64,000 nucleotides of DNA. Origin: Bretschneidera sinensis. Its lineage: Eukaryota > Streptophyta > Magnoliopsida > Brassicales > Akaniaceae. The DNA lies in NCBI GenBank assembly GCA_023935145.1, contig CM043697.1, positions 44,164,501 through 44,228,500 of the forward strand, given 5' to 3'. A program made the position numbers and the translations under genes. Shown here one piece after another: positions 24,391 through 35,493 of the stretch. Every line of letters begins with the position of its first letter. Position 1 is the stretch's first letter. The notes beneath the pieces are model-generated. The model was not told the DNA's origin. It searched no databases and was given only the letters and a program-made list of their open reading frames with translations.

Positions 24391-26072
24391 GCCGAGCGTT
24401 TGCAGCGTAGCTCGAACGCTCGGACTTTGGAGAACTTAATCGTGTATGCAGCGCAGCTCATACACTCGGACTTTGGAGATCTTGGCCGAGTGTTAGACAA
24501 GGCTCGGACTTCTGGAGAGCTTGGCCGAGCGTATGCAACGCAGCTCATATGCTCAGACTTTGGAGATCTTGGCCGAGCGTTAGACAAGGTTCGAACTTCT
24601 ATAGAACTTGTACGAGTGTATGTAGCGCAGCTCATACGATCGGACTTTGGAGATCTTGGCCGAGTGTTAGACAAGGCTCGGACTTCTGGAGAACTTGGCC
24701 GAGCATATGCAACGCAGCTCATACGCTCGGACTTTGGAGAATATGGTCGAGTGTTGGGTAAGGCTCGGACTTTTGGAGACCTTGGAGAAAACATAGCCGA
24801 GCGTATGCAATGCAGTTCATACGCTCGGACTTTGGAGAATACGGCCGAACATTGGGCAAGGCTTGGACTTTAGAGAAACCTTGGAGAAAACATGGTCGAG
24901 TGTATGCAACGCAGTTCATGCGCTCAGACTTTGGAGAATACGGCTGAGCGTTGGGCAAGGCTCGGTCTTTTGGAGAAACTTTAGAGAAAACGTGGCCGAG
25001 CATATGCAACGCAGTTCATATGCTTGGACTTTGGAGAATACGACCGAGCGTTGGGCAAGGCTCAGACTTTGGAGAAACCTTGGAGAAAACATAGCCGAGC
25101 GTATGCAACGCAGTTCATACACTCGGACTTTGGAGAATACGGCCGAGCGTTGGGCAAGGTTTGAACTTTTGGATAACTTGGAGAAAACATGGCTGAGCGT
25201 ATGCAACGCAGCTCATACACTCGGACTTTGGAGAATACGGCAGAACGTTGGGCAAGGCTTGGACTTTTGGAGAAACCTTGGAGAAAACATGGCCGAGCGT
25301 ATGCAACGCAGTTCATATGCTCAGACTTTGGAGAATACGGCCGAGTGTTGGGCAAGGCTCGGACTTCTGGAGAACTTAGAGAAAATATGGCCGAGCGTAT
25401 ACAACGCAGCTCATACGCTCGGATTTTGGAGAATACGGCTGAGCGTTGGGCAAGGCTCAGACTTTTGGAGAACTTGGAGAAAAATGGCCGAGCGTATGCA
25501 ACGCAGCTCATACGCTCGGACTTTGGAGAATACGAATGAGCGTTGGGTAAGGCTCGGACGTATGGAGAACTTGGAGAAAACATGACCGAGCGTATGCAAC
25601 GCAGCTCATACGCTCGAACTTTGGAGAATACAATCAAGCGTTGGGCAAGGCTCAGACTTCTGGAGAACTTGGAGAAAACATGGCCGAGTGTATGCAACGT
25701 AGCTCATTTACTCGGGCTTTGGAGAATATGACCGAGCGTTGGGCAAGGCTCGAACATCTGGAGAACTTTGAGAAAACATGGCCGAGCGTATGCAACGCAG
25801 CTTATACACTCGGACTTTAGAGAATACGACCGAACGTTGGGCAAGGCTCGGACTTTTGGAGAACTTGGAGAAAACATGACCGAGCGTATGCAACGCAGTT
25901 CATATGCTCGGACTTTGGAGAATACGACTGAGCGTTGGACAAGGCTCGGACTTTGGAGAAACCTTGGAGAAAACATGGCCGAGCATATGCAACATAGTTC
26001 ATACGCTCAGACTCTGGAGAATATGGCCGAGTATTGGGCAAGGCTCGGACTTTGGAGAAACCTTGGAAAAAA
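24391..26072. repeat. Tandem array, part 1 (~17 copies of ~98 bp)
   Basis: The unit has a hairpin CCGAGCGTATG...CATACGCTCGG (11-bp perfect arms around a 10-base loop), ACTTTGGAGAATACGG, a second CCGAGCGTTGGGCAAGG, and GGAGAACTTGGAGAAAACATG. Lengths vary from 93 to 101. The unit lacks stop codons in several frames, so long open frames appear on both strands; these are not genes. It lies in the 3' UTR of the Tat element. Confidence 0.92.
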
Positions 26073-26077
26073 CATGG

Positions 26078-27332
26078 TGATGAGTCTTAAATAATGCATA
26101 TTTAAGACCCTTAACTTATATTTGTTATGTTCTTAGTTAGTAGTATTTCACTTTATTTTATGTTTTTTTTTTGTGTTTTGTGTATTTTTACAAGATTGTG
26201 GAGAAATTGAAGCATTTCAGGAGAAATTGAGATCGATCGCACTATGCTGCGATCGAGCGCAAGGTCATCAATCCCACATCGAAATGTTTGCAGTGCATCG
26301 CACTTGCGCTCGAGCGCATAGACCTGCGATCGATCGCAAGTGATCATCCCACGTCGGTCAGAAATCTTTACATGCGATCGAGCGCATATGAGATCGTGGC
26401 ACAAGACATGCGATTGATCGTACCTGCGATCGATCGCACCACACTGCGATCGAGCGCACACGGGCAGTATCCCACATCGAATCTGCAACCCATATTGCTC
26501 CGGGTCTTCCCCTATATAAACACCATTTGGCTTCATAATTCAGTGTACAATTCTTGAGCCACTTTGGTGTTTACCGGTGGACGTCCGCCAGCATTCTGGT
26601 GGATCCCGAAGGCATTGCTACCACGAGGGGAAGCGCCGCCCGTCAGCGAGTGGAATTTCTCCCATGTAAAGTTTTTTATTTATTTCTTTATATTCAGTTG
26701 TTTTAGTTTAAATGTTTAGCACTTTTTATTATGGTTTTATAGTTATGAGTGGCTAGACTCTTCAGCTAAGGTTGAAGATGAAGCCCCGCCGTTGTTTGGC
26801 GTAGTAGTTCAGATTTGCTTTTACAAATCTGACAATTTTTAGTATAAATGTTCTGTCAATTATTTGAGTTAATCTTATAATTGATTGAGTTTAAATTGTC
26901 TGTTGGATATTCCTTATGTTTCATCTGATTGATACATTGAATGTTTTTCGATTAAATTAGATTTCCTTTGTGATTTGTTAAGAGCGGATACATTGGACGC
27001 TTTTGGTTTAATTGGGATATTCTTTGTTTTTTGTCTTATAGTTGGATTCATGGAATGTTTTGATAGGCTATATTTTTAGAACATATATGCTTAACTTTGG
27101 TGGGGTGGATTCGGAAACCTTAGTGTTTTAATTATTAGTTTTTAAATCAACTTAGCTTAGTTTATATTTCTTTTGCAATATCATTCACAATTCGGAACTA
27201 GGTTAAGATAAAGTTAGTTTAGATTAAAAATATATTTTCACAACACAATTCCCTGTGGATTCGATCTTGCACTTGCACAACGCTATATTGCAAACGACTC
27301 GTGCGCTTGTGAGTAATTTAAAACTCACAACA
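26078..27332 (+). mobile_element. Solo LTR (1,255 bp) inserted in the tandem array
   Basis: Starts TGATGAGTCTTAAAT and ends AATTTAAAACTCACAACA (imperfect inverted ends). It is flanked by perfect 5-bp CATGG direct repeats (26073-26077 and 27333-27337) and splits the tandem array. It contains a CTATATAAAC TATA box near 26512-26521 and a cluster of GCGATCGAGCGCA-like words at about 26225-26465. No internal coding sequence, PBS or PPT, so it is a solo LTR left by recombination, or a short non-autonomous element. The TATA box gives plus orientation. Lineage not assigned. Confidence 0.8.
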
Positions 27333-27337
27333 CATGG

Positions 27338-27945
27338 CCGAGTGTATTCAACGCAATTCATGTGCTCAGACTTTGGAGAATACGGCTGAGCGTTGGGCAA
27401 GGCTCGGACTTTTGGAGAAACCTTGAAGAAAACATTGCCGAACGTATGCAACGCAATTCATGTGCTCAGACTTCGGAGAATACGGTCGAGTTTTGGGCAA
27501 GGCTTGGACTTTTGGAGAACTTGGAGAAAACATGGCCGAGCGTATGCAACGCAGCTCATATGCTTGGACTTTGGAGAATACGGCCGAGTGTTGGGCAAGG
27601 CTCAGACTTTTGGAGAACTTGGAGAAAACATGGCCAAGCGTATGCAACGCAGCCCATACACTCGGACTTTAGAGAATACGACCGAGCGTTGGGCAAGGCT
27701 CGGACGTATGGAGAACTTGGAGAAAACATGGTCGAGCGTAGCGTTGGACAAGGCTCGGACTTTGGAGAAACCTTGGAGAAAACATAGCCGAGCGTATGCA
27801 ACACAGTTCATACGCTTGAACTTTGGAGAATAAGACCGAGCGTTAAATAAGGCTTGGACTTTGGAGAAACCTTGGAGAAAACATGGCCGAGCGTATGCAA
27901 CGCAATTCATACGCTCAGGCTTTGGAGAATCGTTGACCGAGTGAT
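27338..27945. repeat. Tandem array, part 2 (~6 copies of ~98 bp)
   Basis: Continuation of the array at 24391-26072 after the nested solo LTR; same unit and hairpin. One copy near 27740 is internally deleted. Confidence 0.9.
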
Positions 27946-28217
27946 TAAGACTTGGAGAATTTATGTTCGTGTAGCTTCCTCCTTCCAGCGCACATGGGCT
28001 TTTCTGTCCACTCTGGGCCTACTAGGTTTACCTTTCTGTAGGTGTGACAAGTGATGACGGCTGACAAGAAATGGCGATGCGTCGGTTACGGCACAAGGTG
28101 TGTTTTAGCGACACCTGGCACCTTGTTGACTGGAAACGCCGCCTCGGGAACAGCAGGGTGCCCGTCCTTTCATCTGATATACGGATTGACGTTTCTCTTT
28201 TCTGCTGCCATAGCCTC

Positions 28218-28225
28218 TATATAAG
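28218..28225 (+). promoter_or_regulatory. TATA box of the antisense ORF
   Basis: TATATAAG, 137 bp upstream of the ATG at 28362, on the strand opposite to gag-pol. It is matched by TATATAAGG on the coding strand of the antisense gene in the left element (1925-1917). Confidence 0.55.
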
Positions 28226-28361
28226 CGGGTTCCCCCCTTCTTCAATCTTCACTTTGCATTTTAAGAGATCTTGAGAGTATCGGCTTAGCTAGAGGGTCTG
28301 TGAGCGCTTGGTATTGTTAGGAGTCTTTCTCAAAAGCTTTTTTTTTTTCTAGGTAAGTAAG

Positions 28362-28979
28362 ATGTCTGGTGGTAGTGATACTAGTTGAGCTCTGTCCGAG
28401 GAGTTAGAGGAAGCGATGGGTGTTTCTTCTAGTGATGGAGTCTCTTCTCAGGAGGTTGCTCCTAGGGGAGAAAGCCAGGCCTTTGCGCCGTATGAAGGAG
28501 ACAGAGGGGAGGGCGAGGAGGAAAAAACATCTGGAGAGCGGGACTTTCGGGCGTCAATGGTTATTAGAGATGACGCCCTAGACATTGAAAGGGAAGAGTG
28601 GACGTTCGAAGCGAATTCCATTCTGGGCATAGTGGAGAAGGCTAGCCTCGTAAGGACGAGGGTCAAATATAGGATCCCTCTGGAGTTTCATATGAGGGCC
28701 CCCGAGGATAGGGAGAGGGCCTGCGATGCCCTGTCGAGCTGGGTGCCTTATGAGCTGTGTGTCTATGAACATCAGCTTAAGGCCGGGCTCAAGCTTCCTC
28801 TCTACCCGTTCCTCTGCCTGATACTTAGATACTTTGGCATCGCGCTAAGCTAGCTGGTGCCTAATTCGGTCCGACTGATCCTGGCATTCATCACCGTGTG
28901 CCAGGAGGTTGGAGGGGTGATAAATATCAACGTATTCAAGGTCCATTTTCAGCTAGCCCGACTCGGTCATTTGGGATAG
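28362..28979 (+). pseudogene. Antisense ORF of the Tat element (putative gypsy-type transposon protein), truncated
   Basis: Plus strand, opposite to gag-pol. ATG at 28362, nonsense TGA at 28386-28388, open from 28389 to a TAG at 28851-28853, then the same frame is open again to TAG at 28977-28979. The protein has an acidic, Ser-rich N-terminus, then EEWTFEANSIL, RERACDALSSWVPYELCVYE and QLKAGLKLPLYPF-type sequence, homologous to the antisense gene at 1-1611 and similar to the PF04195 domain as I recall it. At the 28851 stop, the left element has Gln (ALCQLVP), so CAG to TAG is the likely change. The downstream exons seen in the left element are not found here. Function of the protein unknown. 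Confidence 0.65.
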
Positions 28980-29250
28980 GTTATTGTCAGCTCGAGGCAG
29001 GGGAAACCGGTGCTCAGGAGTGTCCAGGGAGTGAGATCTGGCCTGCTCTAGAGGGCGAGGCTCGTGGAGTTGGGGGGAATGAGGTTCAATCGGAGAAAGA
29101 AGGTGATTGTGAGGCCCATGATCCCTCGATTTCTCTGAAATAGCCTCGTGTTTTTGTATCTAAGGCCGATATCGCCTAACTTTTGTACTTCTTCTTATCA
29201 TCGATGAAATTAAAACTTCAAATCTTTATTAATATTTCGTTTTTACATTT

Positions 29251-30700
29251 TTATTGATAAAATCTACGGAGGTTCTCCGCGTTCCAGGTGCGAGGGATGG
29301 GTTTGCCATCCATATCTTCGAGTTCATAAGTGCCAACCCAACAAACCCTTCGAATCCGGTAAGGGCCCTCCCAGTTTGAGACTAGCTTCCCTATGTGGCG
29401 AGGATAGGACACTTCACTCTTCCGTAGGACGAGGTCATGTAGCTTGAAGTCTTTGGGCCGGACCCGAGAATTATGGTACCGAGTAACCCTCTGCTGGTAA
29501 GCAGCTAGGTGGATTTGGGCTTTATTTCGGGCTTCGTCGACTAAATCTGCATTCATCTTTAATCCCTCATCGTTGATACTTGGTTCGAAGCATTGTACTT
29601 GCATCGATGGGACCCTGATTTCAAGAGGGATGATGGCCTCTGCTCTGTATGTCATGAAGAAGGGAGTTTCTCCTATTGGCGTTCGCACTGTGGTCCGATA
29701 AGCCCAAAGGATATTGGAGAGCTGGTCAGCCCACTGTTTATCTGCCTCATCAAGTCTTCTTCTGATTCCTTGAAGAAACGTCCTGTTGGTTACTTCAGTC
29801 TGGCCATTAGCCTGTGGATACCCAACGGACGAGAACCTGTGCTTGATGTGGAGGTCATCACAGAATGTCTTAAATCAAGAACTATCAAATTGCTTTTCGT
29901 TATCGGTGATCAATACCCGAGGGATCCCAAACTGGCATACTATTGACTTCTAGACAAAATTCTGGGTTTGGTGATCCGTGATGCCGGCCAATGGCTCTGC
30001 CTCGACCCACTTGATGAAGTAATCAATGGCCACGATAAGGTGCTTCTTCTGCCCAGTAGCCGTTGGGAACGGGCCAAGGATGTCTATCCCGCACATGGCG
30101 AAGGGGAGAGGACTGGTGATGGAGACAAGAGGGTTAGCAGGGCAGTGCGATATCGGAGACCACTACTGGCAGTTCTCACATTTCTTGACCAAGTCTGCTG
30201 CATGGTCCTTCATTGTGGGCCAATAGTACCCTTGGCGGAGAACCTTGAAAGCTAAGGCCCGAGCTCCCAGGTGATTCTTGCATATTCCTTCGTGGACCTC
30301 TCGGAGAGCATAGTCGGCCTCCCTTGGCCCGAGGCATCATAGGTAAGGTGTGGTCAGATCATTTTTGTACAATTACCCTTCCATGAGTGTGTAACGCGAG
30401 GCACGGGAGATTAGCCTCCTGGCTTGATCCTTCTGCTTGGGTACAGTGCTGTCTTTTAGATACATGAAGATTGGATCCATCCATGTGGGTCCCTCTTCTA
30501 CTGGTAGGACCGAAGCCTCATCTATACTTGGTGTGAAGAGAATTTCTTAGTAGACGGCTCGGTTGATCATCAAGTACTGGGAGGGGGCTAAGTTGGTTAG
30601 GGCATCTGTTTTGGAGTTTTCTGCCCGAGGGATCTGAGTTATCCGAAATGTCTTGAACATGGTGGCTAACTCCTTCACCTTTTGGAGATATTAGGCGAGC
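29251..30700 (-). pseudogene. Integrase region of Tat pol
   Basis: Minus strand. An HHCC-type zinc region (H...H and CENC near 30160-30290) is followed by catalytic-core segments GIDILGPFP, ITDNEKQF and GYPQANGQTEV that supply D, D and E. The last open part (29688-29251) ends with a C-terminal GPYRIRRV...GTYELEDMDG domain. Several stops interrupt it (for example a TAG at 29952-29950 in a VxKSIV context where the family has Trp). Integrase would insert the cDNA, but this copy is inactive. Confidence 0.85.
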
Positions 30701-32270
30701 TTCTTCCCCTTGGCTTCAAACTCTCATTTTACCTGACTCACCACCAATTGAGAGTGGCTGAACACATCCAGAACCTCGACGACCAACGCTTTGGCCAACC
30801 TTAGATCGGCTAAGAGAGCTTCGTACTCAGCTTCGTTATTGGAGGTATTGAACCCGAGCCTCAAGGCATACTTGATCGTAAAGCCTTCTGGACTACAGAG
30901 GATAGCCCTGCCTTACTCTCTAGTGAATTTGAGGATCTGTCTACATGGAAGGTCCATCCTGGAGAGGCTCCATTGGGCACAGACACTATGGATTTGTCTG
31001 GGTTTATGGACAGAGTTGTCTCCACAATGAAGTCAGCCAGAGCCTGGCCTTTGATTGCTTGTCGGGGCCGGTAGCGGATGTCAAACTCTCCTAACTCTAC
31101 CGCTCACTTCACCATTCTCCCAAAAACACTTGGGTTATACAAGACTTGCTTTAAGGGTTGATCAGTCAGGAGAATGATGGTGTGTGCCTGAAAATAAGAT
31201 CGGAGCTTTCGCGCAGCCACTACCAGGGCGTAGGCAATTTTTTCGACAGGAGGATACCTCGTCTCAGCTTCATGGAGAATCCTACTAACATAGTAGATGG
31301 GCTTCTGGATACTCACTTCTTCCCGCACTAGGACAGAGGCCACGGTGCTTTCTCTGGCTGACAAATATAGGAAAAGCTCTTCGCCCAGGAGCGGCTTGGT
31401 TAGGAGCGGTGGCGAACTTAGATACTTCTTCAAATCTTCAAAAGCTTCCTCGCAGTCTTCGGACCAGGAGAAATCTTTCGCCTTCTTGATGGCCGTAAAG
31501 AAAGAAAGACACCTTTCCATAGACTTAGACATTAACTGGTTCAGGGCCGCGATTTTGCCGGTAAGTCGTTGGACTTCTTTCACAGACTTGGGAGGGGTCA
31601 TATCGAAGATAACCTTTATCTTCTCCATATTGACTTCTATTCCTCTCTTAGTGACTATGAACCCTAGGAACTTGCCCCCGGTTACCCCAAATGCACACTT
31701 GGACGGATTCAGCCTCATGTTATGTTTATATAATACTCCGAATATCTCTTCCAGGTCAGAGCAGTGGTTCTGTGCTTCTGCGCTCTTAACCAGCATATCA
31801 TCTATGTAAACCTCCATATTCTGCCCAATTTACTCCTTAAAGATCTTGTTTACAAGTCTTTGATAGGTTGTTCTAGCGTTCTTGAGCCCGAAGGGCATCA
31901 TTTTGTAGTAATACAGCCCTCGATCAGTGATGAAGGTGGTATTGTCTTGGTCTGACTTATGCATGAAGATCTGATTATAGCTTGAGTATGCATCGATAAA
32001 AGAGAGGAGTTTTTGCCCAAAGGTGGCATCTACCATGTGATCAATCCGAGGGAGAGGGAAGCTGTCATTTAGGCAAGCCTTGTTTAAATTTGTGAAGTCA
32101 ATACAAATACGCCATTTACTGCTGGCTTTCCTGACCATTACCACATTGGATACCTACTCCTAGTACATGGCCTCTCTAATAAAACTGGCTTCCAACAGTT
32201 TTTCCACCTCGGTGTTGATAGCCACCTGGCACTCGGGGGCAAAGGTCCTCTTCTTCTGAATGATCGGCTT
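30701..32270 (-). pseudogene. Reverse transcriptase and RNase H of Tat pol
   Basis: RT fingers/palm at 32144-31830 (KWRICIDFTNLNKAC, FPLPRID, MMPFGLKNARTTYQ). After one TAA, the frame 31817-31104 has the catalytic YIDDML, GFIVTKRGIE, then RNase H (ESTVASVLV; AETRYPPVEKIAYALVVAAR). A second, archaeal-type RNase H segment (WTFHVDRSSN near 30950) follows; a dual RNase H is a recognised mark of the Tat lineage. Stops near 31100, 30890, 30730 and 30550 break it. Confidence 0.88.
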
Positions 32271-32474
32271 GTACCTGGGGTCCACATTCAGGCGATGCTC
32301 GATAGTTTCAGGGCTGATCTCCGGCATATCCGAGGCCGACCAGACGAACAGGTCTCTGTTCTTTCAGAGCAAAGAGAAGAGCTCATTTCTGTGCTCTTCG
32401 GGAAGGTTTGCACCTATTTGGACGGTTCAGACGGGGTCTTCTTCGAGTGGTATAGAGGTCAGCTCCTCCGCAGG

Positions 32475-33500
32475 TTACCCCTTAGGTGTCCTTATCTCGT
32501 CTCTGAGATCTTTTACTTCAAGGGGCAAGGCATCTGTCTTCTTCACTTCTCTGACAGCGTTCAGGTAGTAGGCCCGAGAGATTTTTTGATCCTCTTTGAT
32601 CACTCTTATACCTTCACTGGTGGGAAATTTGACCTTCAGGTGATAGGTAGAAACAACAACTTTCAGTTTGTTGAGGGTGGGTCGGCCGATGATCATATTG
32701 TAGGAGGAGGGCTGCTTGACTACCAGGAAAGTGGTCTACACTGTGGAGGTCCTTGGCTCTGTTCCTGCGGTCACCGGGAGGACTATGCTCCCCTCAGCGA
32801 ACATTGGAGAACCGCCAAAACCATAGAAGGGGGTCGGGGCTGGCTCCAGATGTCCATTCTTCAGCTCCATGCATTGGTAAGCATCATGGAAGCTGAGCTC
32901 CCATTATCAATCAAGACCCGTCGCACTTCGTAGTTGGATACCAAAAGAGAGACTACCACTACATCGTCTTGAGGAGTCTGTACGTCCTCTAAATCATCCT
33001 CCGTGAAGGAGATCACTGGCTCTGTTCTTCTTTTCTTGTGGTGGCCGCTGATAGAGGCTACGGCCCTGGCATATGCTCTACTTCTCTACCCCGAACTACC
33101 TCCTGCGGTCGGGCCCCCGCAAATTGTCTTGATGATGCGGGTGGTCGTGGCCACCTCTTGCTTCTTCTGATTGGGCCCTTCTTACTCGGCCGTAGGGTTT
33201 CTTTGCGGGTCCCTCCATTTCTGTTGGCGATAGGGACGTCCGTCATCTCTTCTCTGCAGCGTGGGCTCATCCCTTATTCGGGGCTCGATAAATTCCTTTA
33301 AGTATCCCTGGTTGATAAGAGCTTCAATCTGCTTCTTCAGGTCATGACATTCCTCAGTGTCATGACCATAGTTCTTGTGGAACCGGTACCATCACCTCTA
33401 GTCACCTCCGAGATGCAGCTTCCTAGGCAGCCACTGGAGGATGGACTTATCTTGGAGCTGCATGAGGACGTTGGTCCTGGTGGCATTGAGTGGAGTGAAG
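32475..33500 (-). pseudogene. Protease region of Tat pol
   Basis: Minus-strand open part 32696-32475 has [15 protein letters not shown] and HLKVKFPT, typical of the Tat aspartic-protease C-terminal part (ILGRP box). The upstream part toward 33500 is frame-broken. The catalytic D-S/T-G was not located with confidence. Confidence 0.6.
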
Positions 33501-33562
33501 CCGTTAACTCGAGGGTGGGGTCTATACCTGCTCTCCTGGTGAGGTCTTTTGACTGTCCCCCT

Positions 33563-34642
33563 CTAGGGGTTGAGATCCTTCCTCTTTTTTTCAGCTTCCC
33601 CTTCCCTCTCTCTTCTGAAGGCTTGGTCATCCTCTACTATCATATATTTCTCAGCTCTGGCCAGGATCTTGTTCATGTCTCTGGGTGGGCACCGAGTCAG
33701 TTTAAAGCTGAAGATGCCAGACCTCAATCCATTTTTGAATGCCATTACCTGGATATTTAGGTTGAGGTCAGGAATCTCCCGTGCTGCTGTATTGAATCGT
33801 GAGATATAGGCTTGAAGCCTCTCCCCTCGCTGCTGGATGATGTTGAAGAGGCTCTCTGAAGTCTTCTTGGGCCTCTTGCTACTGAGGAAGTGGGAGGCAA
33901 AGGCTTAGTTGAGTTCTTTGAAATTGCTGATGCTTTCTGGCTTCAACCTTGAGTACTAAGTACCCGCTGCCTTCTCTAGAGTCAGAGGGAAGGCATGAAA
34001 CATGACTGGGTCCGAATGCAGGTGCAGTATCATAGTCGTTTTGTAGTGCTGTAGGTGGTCCATAGGATCCACGGAGCGATCATACATCCTGACTTGAGGC
34101 ATCCTGAAGTTGGGTGGAAGCGGGGTCTCGAGGATGTCTTTTGTGAATGAAGGGTCCTGGATGTAAAGTTCATCCATGAGGCTGGGATTCTTGCATCTCA
34201 AAGCTGAGTATATTTTTTCTTCCATCCTGTCTAGGCTGAGGTTGCCTTTTGAGGAGGAGCTCTCATTTGATCGGTTGTTACGCGGCGAAGGCTCGGTGTG
34301 GAGCTGGTTATAGGTTGGGTCGTCCCTGTTGGATGACTCGGCTTGCTCTGGAGCTTGGTGAGGAGGGAAGAAAGGTTGCTGACCTCCTCCTCATACTTGG
34401 GCCGCTAAGTTGGCTATCATCTTAGAGAGCTTCTAGAACTGAGCTTGAGTCACTGGAGCCTAGAGGTGGGCAACTTCTTCCTCATAATTAGGAGAGTCGA
34501 TTCCGAAAAGGTGAGGGCGCTGCTCTCTGGCAGGAGTGGCGTGCTCGGGGATGGAACCTGTGTCTAGATTGATGATTGCAAGCGTCGCCTTGGATAGAAG
34601 CTGAGCACGCCGCTGTGGCTTCCTTGTTGGTTCTTCTGACAC
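33563..34642 (-). pseudogene. gag of the Tat element
   Basis: Minus strand, first gene after the 5' LTR and PBS. An N-terminal basic segment (34642-34460) is followed by the gag core (34225-33956) with MYDRSVDPMDHLQHYKTTM and the HAFPLTLEKAA segment, and a C-terminal part (33745-33563, basic, AEKYMIVEDDQAF). Retrotransposon gag (PF03732-like). A TAG at 33958-33956 sits where the family has Trp (A-x-x-W-Y/F); another stop follows near 33910. Confidence 0.8.
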
Positions 34643-34716
34643 TGTTTCTTGGTGGTATCGTGACAGATGAGTTCTTTTTTACTTCTTCGCTCTTACTATA
34701 GGGAGAGATTGTGGTT

Positions 34717-34733
34717 TCCCACGGACGGCGCCA
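34717..34733 (-). other. Primer-binding site
   Basis: Minus strand TGGCGCCGTCCGTGGGA starts three bases after the 5' LTR end. It starts TGG, as expected for pairing with a tRNA CCA end, and the GGCGCCGTC core is common in plant Tat-type elements. The tRNA species is not assigned. Confidence 0.8.
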
Positions 34734-34736
34734 ATC

Positions 34737-35488
34737 TGTTGATGCCGCTAACAGTTGGTGCTGACGTGGCCTGGATGTTGGCGTGGCTTTGGTGAGGACG
34801 TGGCCTGACCCTGCACAGGTAACAAGAATGAACTGAAGACCCTTAGAAGGAGGGGAGGGAGAGACCTCTGAGGGCGCTCTGAAGTTTAAGTTAGCAAAGA
34901 TTCGAAGGAGGAGCTGAGGGTTTGAAAGAGAAACCGAGGGCTCAAGTAAATCAAGTGCAAGTGAAAAAGATTGAATGTGAATCCCCTGGTGAAGTTCATA
35001 CCTTGGCCCATTTATAGTCATCCGCCAGCGAAGAGGGTATGATTACAAGCCCAGGTAGGGGGCGCTGTAGGGCTGCTGCAGGTCATAGGGTGGCTGTAAG
35101 ACTGCGGTCGTAGGCGGCGCGGAATGGCTGCGGGCGTAGGTGGTCGTAAGGTGGCGTGAAACGGTGGCAGGGAGGTGAGCGCAGAGAGGGCCTAGGTGTA
35201 GGCTTGCTGGGTCGTCCTCTATTGGGCCGAAAAGTTGCTGGGCTGGAGTACGTTGGACAGGAGCGCCTACTGGGCCGATCATTAGGCCGAAGAGTTTACC
35301 GTTCCTGGGATATACTTGGGCCGAAAAGTCGTTGGGCCGGAGTACGTTGGACTGGATTGCCTACTGGGCCGATCATTTGGCCGGACAGTTTACTGATCCT
35401 GGAATATACTTGGGCCGGAAAGTCCATTGGGTCGGAGCATTCTGCTGGGCCTGGAGCTTGTTTGGGCGGAGTATTTTGGGTAATATCA
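34737..35488 (-). repeat. 5' LTR of the 13-kb Tat element
   Basis: TGTTGATGCC...AATATCA. In the sense direction (minus) it starts TGATATTACCC and ends CAACA just before the PBS. A TATAAAT box on the minus strand (complement of 35010-35016) is the likely promoter of the genomic RNA. It has the same internal ~100-bp duplication as the other LTR. Confidence 0.93.
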
Positions 35489-35493
35489 ATTAT
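35489..35493. repeat. Target-site duplication (right), ATTAT
   Basis: Identical to 22482-22486. Confidence 0.85.

Larger units (their letters stand above)
22487..35488 (-). mobile_element. Complete 13.0-kb Tat-type Ty3/gypsy LTR retrotransposon, minus orientation
   Basis: Two LTRs (22487-23239 and 34737-35488) are flanked by a perfect 5-bp TSD ATTAT (22482-22486 and 35489-35493). Pol and gag are on the minus strand, with the PBS beside the right LTR and the PPT beside the left LTR, so the right LTR is 5'. The pol order is PR-RT-RNase H-INT with a Tat-type RT/RNase H (YIDDMLVKS; AETRYPPVEKIAYALVVAAR). The space between INT and the 3' LTR (29.2-23.24 kb) is long and holds an antisense ORF and a tandem array, known features of this lineage. 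The coding regions carry many nonsense codons, so it is not autonomous. The LTRs differ by point changes and a 16-bp indel, so the insertion is not recent. Confidence 0.93.

Noticed and set aside
24391..27910. Many long overlapping ORFs on both strands (up to ~240 aa)
   Set aside because: They are translations of the ~98-bp tandem repeat, which lacks stops in several frames; the proteins are repeats of one short unit in every frame.
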